Below are positions 11,966 to 21,699 of a stretch of 64,000 nt of DNA, piece by piece. The position numbers and the translations under genes were made by a program. The stretch's first letter is position 1; each line of letters starts with the position of its first letter. The DNA comes from Nymphaea colorata (Eukaryota; Streptophyta; Magnoliopsida; Nymphaeales; Nymphaeaceae): the NCBI RefSeq assembly GCF_008831285.2, contig NC_045139.1, forward strand, positions 21,244,412-21,308,411, in the 5' to 3' direction. The notes beneath the pieces were generated by a model. It had not been told where the DNA came from. It saw only the letters and a list, made by a program, of their open reading frames with translations, and ran no database searches.

Positions 11966-13751
11966 GGTGTAGAAAATATTGAAAGTTTGAAGTTTCAAAC
12001 TATTGAAAAGGTTCTTGAAGAGTTGCTTGAAAATATGAAATGTTTTGAGGAAAAAGTGAAACTAGTAAATATCATTTGAAAAACTTGTGAAATCATTTTG
12101 AAATCACTTTAATGTTCTCTTAAGACTTTAAGTAAGTTTGAGATTTTGCTCTAATTCGGTTACCACCTAGCTAGAGCTCAATCCCTCTTTGCTTAAGTTC
12201 TTTTGGAGAGGTGCTTGTGATCATAAGTGAAATAAAGTGGCTGAGAATGCATGGATGCATTTACCCTATATGATTGAAAAAATGTAAAACATTCCTACCA
12301 CAACATTCATCTAAAGTCATTCCTACCATAACATACATCTAAGATTTCGTTGTTATAATTATTGTATATAAGAAGGAAAAGTTTTTGGAAAGGGATAGGG
12401 ATTGTAGACCATCAAGCATAATTCCAATATTGAGTCATTACTTGGTTTGTGGTCTTAATGAAGTTGGTAAATAGAAAGTTCATGAGAAGAGAATGTTAAA
12501 AAGAATACAAGAAATAAAACACTCTTATGAAAAGAAAGAGAGAGAGATAGAGAAAGACATGCATACATATGTGCATACCATCACATATACACATATATGA
12601 AAGCTTAAGAGAAAAAAATGTACTGATTTGAAGAGAAAGAGAAATTTTAGAAGAAAAGAAGAATATCATACGTATATATGGGTTTGAGAAATTTTATAAG
12701 AGAAGATATTTGTCTTGCAAAGAGGAATAAATATTCGAAAGAGAGGAAATGGAGCACATGTACATACGTATTCATGCACATATGAAAATTTATAAAATGG
12801 AAAGTGAAAGCATAGAGAGAGAAAGATGGAGGGTCATCATGTTGGCATAGATGTATATAACATGTGTACACATCCATACCTTCACAAGATTAGAAATCAA
12901 GGAACAACTTAAATTACCAACTTCAAGTTTAATGTGAGCCGGAGGGGAGCTTGGACTCATGCAAGAGTCTAAGCTAAGTCCCTAAGGCCATGTTAGAAGG
13001 TTCCTTTTGAAAATGTTTTGGAAAATAGGATTTATATAAGCATAGAATGTTATCATTTAGTTTGTTGTAAGGGATATATTTCTTCCACCGTTGGGTATGG
13101 AAGAAAACAAGCAACATAACAAGACACTCGTTAGGGTTCCTAATGGGATGATTAAGAAGGAAACTAGCGCAAAATGACATGCAAATGCATATTAACATGT
13201 ACATTTTCGTGAGGGTATATCCCGGGTTGGACAAGTCCCAACCTCAAAAATTAATACAAAAATAAAGAGTCTCCAAACCACACTCTCATTCCCACCATAC
13301 ATTCACATATAAGTAGAAACCAAGCAACTATGCATGGAAAATATATAGACAACATTCAAGGAAGGAAAAAGAGAAAGAGGATGACGGAAAGTGCAAGGTT
13401 CAATTGGGAGGAAGGACATGATGTAACTATGAAATGATATGTCACCTCATCTTCTCATGTTCTCGGTGCACTTGAGTATAGCTTCTTTACTCTTAAATAG
13501 AGATTGAGAACTATCTCCTTTGGCCATGGGGAAATAGGGAATAGAGGAAAATAAGAGGAAGCAAAAGAACAACAAGAATGTATTAATAAAAATAAAGAAC
13601 ATGATTAAAATGAAAGATCATCTCATTTTTCCATGCTCCCGGTGCACTTGAGCATAGCCTCTTGTCTCTAAAAAGAGATTAAGTGATACCTCCTTTAGCC
13701 ATAGGGAGATGAAGATGAAGAGAAAATGTAGAAAGAAAAACAATGCCATAT
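11966..13751. repeat. 1.79-kb block nearly identical to 17566-19352
   Basis: From GGTGTAGAAAATATTG to CAATGCCATAT the sequence matches 17566-19352 with only scattered substitutions and small indels. The offset is about 5,600 bp. The block is an internal part of the giant LTR, not a complete one. It is much closer to the 17.4-kb copy than the adjoining 9046-11965 copy is. Confidence 0.85.
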
Positions 13752-13864
13752 AATGTCTTTGAGTTTTCATTTGTTATATATGTTGGTTAGTGTTAAATAT
13801 GTAGGTTATGTATGATAGTTGTTTTGATTCATAATTTTGCTTTTTACATAAAAAGTTGATTAAT

Positions 13865-14180
13865 ATGGACAAGTCCGGCTCATCAAAAGTAGAATCCATG
13901 AAATGGGCCGATGAACAAATAGACTTTTTAATGCAACACTTACTATAATTGACAAGAACACCAGAGATGATGTCTGGCAGAGGATAGAAAAGAAAGGGTT
14001 ATTGCGATACTTGAGAAGAAAATGATTGACAAGTTTGGGACTGCGGTCATGAAAGAAAAAATAAGTTAAAACTTGAAAACGTGAATGGTTGGTTTACAAA
14101 GAAATTTTAAACACAGGTGGCTTCGGCTGTGATCCCACCTCAAAGTCTGTTGAAATAGATGATCAAGTGTGGGCAGATTA
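13865..14180 (+). pseudogene. Myb/SANT-like (PIF/Harbinger-associated type) protein fragment, interrupted by an LTR element
   Basis: Starts ATG and reads MDKSGSSKVESMKWADEQ before a TAA stop. After frame changes it gives NTRDDVWQRIEKKG, NVNGWFTKKF and a CDPTSKSVEIDDQVWADY-like stretch. The order K-x-W-T/A-x-E then GGFGxDPxSK then DDxVWxxY is that of plant Myb_DNA-bind_3 proteins related to PIF/Harbinger transposon ORF1. Several stops and frameshifts are present. The 14181 element inserted exactly inside the D-Y codons (GATTA duplicated); the remainder, if any, resumes at 26486. Family assignment is from motif order only. Confidence 0.5.
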
Positions 14181-14538
14181 TGTTGGGTAGTGGTAGTGGC
14201 CAAGAGCCCTACCCATTCATCTCATAACTACCAGGGGGCCCACTTGCAGTTACGAGCTTTAATGCTCACCTAAAATCTCTCACTCACTGTAACCGCTGCT
14301 GGATTTAGGGAAAACCTAAGGGGATGACTATTTATATCCAGTGAGACTAAGTAATATATGGTTGATTACACATGAGGAGCCCCTTAGAAGGAAACCCCAA
14401 AACTGACATACTCTTCTACTTCTTCCTCTTCCTCTTGTGTTGTTTTCTACAGGGACGAGTTCTACATGGAACTAAAGCTGTTGGTGATCTTACAGGCGAC
14501 GACTTGCAACTTCCGCTGCATCGTAAGTTTCCCCAATA
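14181..14538 (+). repeat. 5' LTR of the 14181-26485 element
   Basis: 358 bp from TGTTGGGTAGTGG to TTTCCCCAATA. It carries a candidate CTATTTATATCC TATA region at about 14328 and the duplicated target GATTA immediately upstream. Its final CAATA differs from the CAACA of the 3' LTR. Confidence 0.93.
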
Positions 14539-14539
14539 G

Positions 14540-14551
14540 TGGTATCAGAGC
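14540..14551 (+). other. Primer-binding site (tRNA-iMet)
   Basis: TGGTATCAGAGC lies one base after the 5' LTR. It is complementary to the 3' end of plant initiator tRNA-Met. Confidence 0.9.
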
Positions 14552-15424
14552 GCCAGGTTCTACGAATACCAGTAAGTCTATTCCGACTTTCAGTGGTGCC
14601 TGTGATAACTATGAATGCATGTCAAAGCCAGGTTTGTCGAATTTTCTGTAAGTGAAATTCAACTACTGTGGCCCCTGTGCAGATTATACTATCTGTTAAT
14701 GCAAGTGTGTCGTCTGTGCATCATGCGTGTATTATTTTAAGATCTGTTTTCTGAAAACAAAGCATGCTAAACTGAGTGTCTTGATTGGGTTTGGGATTCT
14801 CTGTTTTCTATAAATTGTCGATTTATTTTCTGTCTGCAAGAGAACCAGAGAACGACAGAGAGCAAAACTTGCTCTGCTCGATAAACAAGAGAATACTAAG
14901 GGAAAGAGGGAAGAATAAGAGATTTTACATGGAGAAATTAAACTCTACTTCCTCTTCCGTTGGACCCTAAATGACTGGTCTCTTATTCCTCGACCTCTCT
15001 GCTCCAGCCTCCTTCTGTCGTCTAGCGTCGAGTTGCGTCGTCGTTTCTTTTCCAAACCAAGGACACGCAGATCAGTCTGTGCTAGGTGGTCGTCCTGTTT
15101 TTCTATCTTATTCCAGCGTCTCATCTCCTCAACTGGTACATGGGCGTAGATGGTAGCATTGGCAGTGGAGATGACGCTGACACAGGGCTGGCTATCTCCC
15201 TATGGCTAGAGATGACCAGAATGGCTTTGGGTCTCTCCCTGGGCATCACCTTCTCCCTCTATAATTGTAGAAACCTCCTCGCCAAACCCCATCGTCAATT
15301 GACATCTAGGATACCCTGTAGCTTGGAAATGGTCCAGCGCAAGCGTAGGATCAGAGGCATGAAAGGGGAAGAAAAGCAAGGCATTTGGAAGTGAAACAAT
15401 GGGAATGACCATCGGAGGAGCCCC

Positions 15425-15826
15425 TCATTTTCTTCTTCTCATGATGCGGTTGCCTGGAAACTCATCCAAGTGATGAAGTGCCCTAGATGTGAGGTCTATG
15501 TTCACTCCATGGTTTATTACCTGGAAGAAACCGAGGCCTTGATCAGTCGCTGGTTGGAGGACGAAGCCAGGTAGGTTGCCTCCTGCCCTCCCCGTGAGCC
15601 ACCGGGTATGGTGGAAGTGTAAGAAGGGAGGAGACTTGCCGTAAGTTCTCACCGCGCCGGTAGGCAGGTCTTCATCACGGTTGCGGTGAAGAAACACGGC
15701 AGTAGCAGCGGCGGAGGCGTGGTGGACAAACCCTAGCCAGGCAGAGGTTTGGCGAGAGAGAGTTGAGAGGAGAGAGGCAGTTTTCGCGAGATGAGAGAGT
15801 TGAGAGGAGAGAGAAAGAAAACGCAC
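15425..15826 (-). pseudogene. 2-oxoglutarate/Fe(II) oxygenase-like N-domain fragment inside the LTR element
   Basis: An open antisense frame of 133 codons contains GFFQVINHGV at residues 99-108. This is a hallmark of the N-terminal domain (DIOX_N) of plant 2OG-Fe(II) oxygenases such as ACC-oxidase-like enzymes. What follows (NIDLTSRALHHLDEF) fits the next helix loosely. Upstream residues do not resemble the family, and the double-stranded beta-helix core with its HxD...H iron ligands is not seen. The base composition (GC-richer at 14970-15780) differs from the AT-rich rest of the element, consistent with capture of host sequence. It could be a chance match, but the motif is long. Confidence 0.5.
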
Positions 15827-15979
15827 AAAAGAAAAATTTTCAGCGTGAAAGGGGATTTTATACCCAAAATTCAGAAATTACAAAATCAGTCTACCACTTC
15901 TGTAGTATTTTCAAAACCGCTGTTATTTTTTTCATAAATTCATGCCACAACGTTTTTGCTAAAAACCTTTAGAAAGAGG

Positions 15980-17362
15980 CTTGCGAAAGTTAATTTAGGT
16001 GAAAACCTAGAATTTTATATGAAATTTCGAAGTGGTACCCTCTGAGTTATTATAAATTGCTGAAAGAGGGTTACAGAAAATAGTTTTGCAATTTCAATGG
16101 AAAACCGAGATTTAATGTACAATTGCATATAGGTACCCTTTAGACTTATTCAAGATTACCGAAAAAGGGCTCTGGAAATAGTTTTGAGAATAATGGAGGA
16201 AATGTTGCAAATATCTAGCGATGATTAAATTCATCTTTGTGGTTTTTAAGTCTGTCTGTAAAATTAGAAAGGAGCCTCAGGCAAAAAGCTGAAAATGGTA
16301 AGCATGTATGCTTATGCAATTTTGTTACTTTGTGTGCATGACCCAATGGCGCTATAAACCTTGTGTCGTATTTAGATATGGATATTATGTTGAAACATAT
16401 TCATATTGGATTTGAATTTGGATCCTCTTTATTTGTTTAAATACATATCAATTATAGTGTTGATATTATTGTGTGTAGATCCACATAGGTAAGATCTGAA
16501 TCTAACTAATCATTTGGATTTTTGCTTTGGATCTGATTGTTGCTTAAGAACTATATTACATTCAGTTTGAATAATGACATATTCAGATCTAAATTTGTTT
16601 GGATATTGGTTAAAAACCCATATCCTGTTTATGTTGGTTCAAGTATATATTATTATACTTGCTTTACGAAATTCATCGTCATTTTGGGTCCATGCAGATA
16701 TTAGAAATGACCAAAACTTTTTTTTATATATCCATTTAGTTGTTGAATTTGGATCTCATACTAAACGTTGCACTCTTTTGGAGCATGATCTGATTTGACT
16801 TGTTCAAGATTTATATCTTGTTTATATTAGATCTAAACATATTTTGATGAACATTGATTTTTAGATCTAATGGTTTTACAAGTTGTACATTTTTCAATGT
16901 GAGTAGCACTAGAGTGCTATAAAATGAATTTCTTTAGCTCCTTATGAAAGAATATTCTCGAGATAAAGATTATATTACTTTGTGTTTATCCTAGTTAAAA
17001 GGAATAATTATATTACTGTATGCTGGTATGCTAAGAGGTGTAAATCAACACTCTTAGACATGGTGAGATCCATATAGCATTGTGTTGGGTTCGTGATGAA
17101 TTTAGATCCAGATTAAGTTGGTTGGATCATTGGCTCCAAATACTTGTACTGGCACTGAATACAATATATCATCATGTTTGCCCTGTGGAAGGTAACACTC
17201 TCAAAGCATGATGAAAGTCATATTAATGAAATATTTTATTTAAAGTTTTGTTCTAGTACATGAAATTTTATTTGCCCTTATCAAAGATGGCTAGCATATA
17301 TAAATTCAAATAATTTTAGAGTGCTATTGAACAAGACTTTATTTACTTCATTGCTGAGGTGA
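15980..17362. repeat. AT-rich interior of the LTR element with diverged ~0.5-kb repeats
   Basis: Non-coding. Segments such as CATATCCTGTTTATGTTGG (about 16618) recur with variation at about 21100 and 21620. The paired AGCACTAGAGTGCTA (about 16906) and AGCACTAAAAGTGCTA (about 21337) recur also. They suggest several degenerate direct repeats of roughly half a kilobase in the element body. Confidence 0.5.
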
Positions 17363-19039
17363 TGTTTGCATCCCAAAATTTTCATTGGTTTTGAAGTGCA
17401 CTAGAAAAATGAGGTTTTTGTTTTGAAAGAGGAAAGAAAGGGACTCATCCGTCGGTAAAAGGATCGACCGTTTCCGGCGCCTTTACCGGGGGTAAACAAC
17501 CCAAGGGCTATGTTTATCATTGATGCATTTCATTTTAACTTAAACATCTTTTTGATTCTATATGTGGTGTAGAAAATATTGAAAGTTTGAAGTTTCAAAC
17601 TTTTGAAAAGGTTCTTGAAGAGTTGCTTGAAAATGTGAAATGTTTTGAGGAAAAAGTGAAACTAGTAAATATCATTTGAAAAACTTGTGAAATCATTTTG
17701 AAATCACTTTAGTGTTCTCTTAAGACTTTAAGTAGGTTTGAGATTTTGCTCTAATTCGGTTACCACTTAGCTAGATCTCCATCCCTCCTTGCTTAAGTTT
17801 TTTTGGAGAGGTGCTTGTGATCATAAGTGAAATAAAGTGGGTGAGAATGCATGGATGCATTTACCCTATATGATTGAAAAAATGTAAAACATTCCTACCA
17901 CAACATTCATCTAAAGTCATTCCTACCACAACATACATCTAAGATTTCGTTGTTATAATTATTGTATATAAGAAGGAAAAGTTTTTGGAAAGGGATAGGG
18001 ATTGTAGACCATCAAGCATGTTTCTAATATTGAGTCATTACTTGGTTTGTGGTCTTAATGAAGTTGGTAAATAGAAAGTTCATGAAAGGAGAATGTTAAA
18101 AAGAATACAAAAGATAAAACACTCTTATGAAAAGAAAGAGAGAGAGATAGAGAAAGACATGCATACATATGTGCATACCATCACATATACACATATATGA
18201 AAGCTTAAGAGAAAAAGATGTATTGATTTGAAGAGAAAGAGAAATTTTAGAAGAAAAGAAGAATATCATAAGTATATATGGGTTTGAGAAATTTTATAAG
18301 AGAAGATATTTGTCTTGCAAAGAGAAATAAATATTCGAAAGAGAGGAAATGGAGCACATGTACATACGTATTCATGCACATATGAAAATTTATAAAATGG
18401 AAAGTGAAAGCATAGAGAGAGAAAGATGGGGGTCAACATGTTGGCACAGATGTATATAACATGTGTACACATCCATACCTTCACAAGATTAGAAATCAAG
18501 GAACAACTTAAAATTACCAACTTCAAGTTTAATGTGAGCCGGAGGGGAGCTTGGACTCATGCAAGAGTCTAAGCTAAGTCCCTAAGGCCATGTTAGAAGG
18601 TTCCTTTTGAAAATGTTTTGGAAAATAGGATTTATATAAGCATAGAATGTTATTATTTAGTTTGTTGTAAGGGATATATTTCTTCCACCGTTGGGTATGG
18701 AAGAAAACAAGCAACATAACAAGACACTCGTTAGGGTTCCTAATGGGATGATTAAGAAGAAAACTAGCGCAAAACGACATGCAAATGCATATTAACATGT
18801 ACATTTTCGTGAGGGTATATCCCGAGTTGGACAAGTCCCAACCTCAAAAATTAATATAAAAATAAAGAGTCCCTAAACCACACTCTCGTTCCCACCATAC
18901 ATTCACATATAAGTAGAAAACCAAGCAACTATGCATGGAAAATATATAGACAACATTCAAGGAAGGAAAAAGAGAAAGAGGATGACGGAAAGTGCAAGGT
19001 TCAATTGGGAGGAAGGACATGATGTAACTATGAAATGAT

Positions 19040-19960
19040 ATGTCTCCTCATCTTCTCATGTTCCCGGTGCACTTGAGTATAGCCTCTTTACTTTTAAATA
19101 GAGATTGAGAACTATCTCCTTTGGCCATGGGGAAATAGGGAATAGAGAAAAATAAGAGGAAGCAAAAGAACAACAAGAATGTATTAATAAAAATAAAGAA
19201 CCTGATTAAAATGAAAGATCATCTCATTTTTCCATGCTCCCGGTGCACTTGAGCATAGCCTCTTGTCTCTAAAAAGAAATTGAGTGATACCTCCTTTAGC
19301 CATAGGGAGATGATGATGAAGAGAAAATGTAGAAAGAAAAACAATGCCATATTTAATAAAAGAGAAAACATGATTCAATCACGAAATGAAAGATCATCTC
19401 ATCCTTCCATGCTCCCAATGCACTTGAGCATAGCCTCTTGTCTCTAAAAAGAGATTGAGTGCTATCTCCTTTGGCTATGAGGAGAGGAGGAAGAGAGAAA
19501 AGAAAATAACAAGAACAAGGCTATATTGAAGAAAGGAAATAACAATAACAACAAGAATATATTCTTGAAGGGAAAGAACAACAACAACAAGAATATTTGA
19601 AAGAGCATGATTTAATCATAAAATAAAATATCATCTCACCTTCTCATGCTCCCGGTGCACTTGAGCATAGCCTCTTGTCTCTACAAAGAGGTTGAGTGCT
19701 ATCTCCTTTAGCCATGGAGAGATGAAGATGAGAAGAGAAAATAAAAACAATCAACAAGACTATGTTCAAGAAAAAAGAATAACATAATAGTAAGAACATA
19801 TTAATAAAAAATAACAACAACAATAATACTTGAAAGAACATTATTTAATCATAAAATAAAATATCATCTCATCTTCTCATGTTCCCGGTGCACTTGAGCA
19901 TAGCCTCTTGTCTCTAAAAAGAGGTTGAATGTTATCTCCTTTGGCCATGGGGAGATAAAA
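19040..19960. repeat. Tandem repeat in giant LTR, about 5 units of 175-235 bp
   Basis: Each unit carries CTCATGYTCCCGGTGCACTTGAGCATAGCC, a TCTTGTCTCTAAAAAGAGRTTGAGTGCTATCTCC segment and an A-rich spacer. The anchor GGTGCACTTGAG or its variant occurs near 19065, 19240, 19418, 19652 and 19885. The 11966-13751 block has only two units, so copy number changed between copies. Confidence 0.85.
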
Positions 19961-20288
19961 ATGAGAAAAAAAAAGGAAATGAGATGGATGATGATTACAT
20001 ACCTCTAATGAGAAATGACCTAAGGAAGATAAACATCTTCACTTGAAAATCCCCTTTGAGTGAAGCTCCAAGATGATGCCTGCAAGAGGGTTGTAGCTTG
20101 CTCCAAGTTGGAGAGGGAAATGGAGAGAGGAAGAGGGAGAGAGAGAGAGCTCAAGAGAAACTCTAAGTCTTCAAGTGAGAATACACTAGAGTTTCTCCCA
20201 AGGGCCAATCTTACCCAAGAGCAGGGAAAATGAGGGGAATTTATAGAAGATTTTGGAGCCAAAACCCTAAATTTAAATTTTTTGACCT

Positions 20289-20576
20289 AAAAAGACTAAA
20301 ATCATCATCTAAAAGGAGATTTTTTTGTCAAAAAGAAGGGCAAATTGGTCTTGTCCACCTAAAAAGACTAAAATCACCCTCTAAAATGAGATTTTTTGGT
20401 CAAAAGGAGTGACAAATTGGTCTTGTCCACCCAAAAAGACTAAAATCACCTTTTAAAATGAGATTTTTTGGTCAAAAGGAAGGGCAAATTGGTCTTGTCC
20501 ACCAAAAAAGACTAAAATCACCCTTTAAAAGGAGATTTTTTGGTCAAAAGGAGGGGCAAATGGGTCTTAAATGATC
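20289..20576. repeat. 72-bp minisatellite, four copies
   Basis: AAAAAGACTAAAATCA starts at 20289, 20361, 20433 and 20505, an exact 72-bp period. Each unit continues with GAGATTTTTTGGTCAAAAGG and GGGCAAATTGGTCTTGTCC. It lies near the end of the solo LTR. Confidence 0.93.
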
Positions 20577-20716
20577 GATTTGGATCTGAACTTGGGTTTT
20601 GAATCCAATTTAGATATGGAAGTTGTATTTTAGATTTAATTTGGATCTAAATTTGAGTTTCGTGCTTGGATAAAACATCATAATCTTTTAGAAAAATTTG
20701 GGGTGATTACAGGTGA

Positions 20717-21695
20717 ACTAGTTTTAAATGTATGTTCATAAGGTGTAATGTAACACTCTTGAACTGAAAGCCATATGAGTTTGGAATGTCTTTATTTGGA
20801 GACTTGTTTTATTTGGGTGATGAATTAGTATGGATTCAGACATACATCATCTCAAGGTAAAGAATTTTTTTTCTTGTTGCACCTTGTTCAAGAATTGGGG
20901 TATTGTTTGATCCAAACATGGTTGTTGAAATCATGTTGTACAATATTTTATTTGGATCATTTGTGGTTTTAAATACATATTAGCTACATTGTGGATATTA
21001 TTGGTTTGATATGAATTTATATATTTGAATTGATGAATCCACATTGCATAAAGTTCAGCTTAAGATCTGAACTGATTTGGTTGGATATATGGAAAATACA
21101 TATCCTATTTGCTTTGGTTCCAATATGTGTTATCATGTTTGCTTTTGGATCCGATCATATTGTGATATTTGTTGTCATTCTGGATCCAAAGATCATTCTA
21201 AAGTTCTAGTGAATAAAGCTTCAATTGCTTTCTTTATTAATAAAATGAATTTGTTTCAAGCATGCTCAAGAGATGTAACATAACACTCTTGAACCAAAAT
21301 TCATATTGACAAGAATGTGTTTATTTGAAGCTTTATAGCACTAAAAGTGCTAGTACATGATAACTGGTTTTTCTCAAAAGAGAGATGAGTTAGCAACAAT
21401 CTAAATATGGTTGTTGAATCGTATTGTATAAAATTTCAATGAAGATCATGTGTTTTAAATTCTTGTCAATGGTATTGTTGCTATTACTAGTTTGGATCTA
21501 TGCTAATATAATATGAATTCATGTGACTTTTGGAACTAGATCTACTTATTGCTTGAGATCCACCTTACATACAGTTGAGATTCATATTTGAATTATATAT
21601 TTGGATATACGGTTAAACATCCATATCCCGTTTCTATTAGATCCAAACATGTTATGTAATTTGTACATTTGTGGATCGAACTATGTTAGCATGCA
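20717..21695. repeat. AT-rich interior of the LTR element, second part
   Basis: Non-coding continuation of the 14181-26485 element after the solo LTR insertion. It repeats diverged segments of the 16.2-17.3 kb stretch (CATATCCTATTTGCTTTGG at about 21100, CATATCCCGTTTCTATTAG at about 21621). Confidence 0.5.
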
Positions 21696-21699
21696 ATTA

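Larger units (their letters stand above)
17363..20711. mobile_element. Solo LTR, 3.35 kb, nested in the 14181-26485 element
   Basis: Begins TGTTTGCATCCCAAAATT, ends GGGGTGATTACA (TG...CA) and is flanked on both sides by GGTGA (17358-17362 and 20712-20716). No coding capacity. The very long LTR is typical of some Ty3/gypsy lineages such as Tat/Ogre, but lineage cannot be fixed from an LTR alone. A terminal-repeat-only (solo) structure implies intra-element LTR recombination. Internal repeats at 19040-19960 and 20289-20576 are listed separately. Direction was not determined. Confidence 0.85.

Noticed and set aside
14971-15394. Plus-strand frames in the GC-rich part of the LTR element
   Set aside because: No domain features; the opposite strand carries the oxygenase motif, so these are probably shadows.
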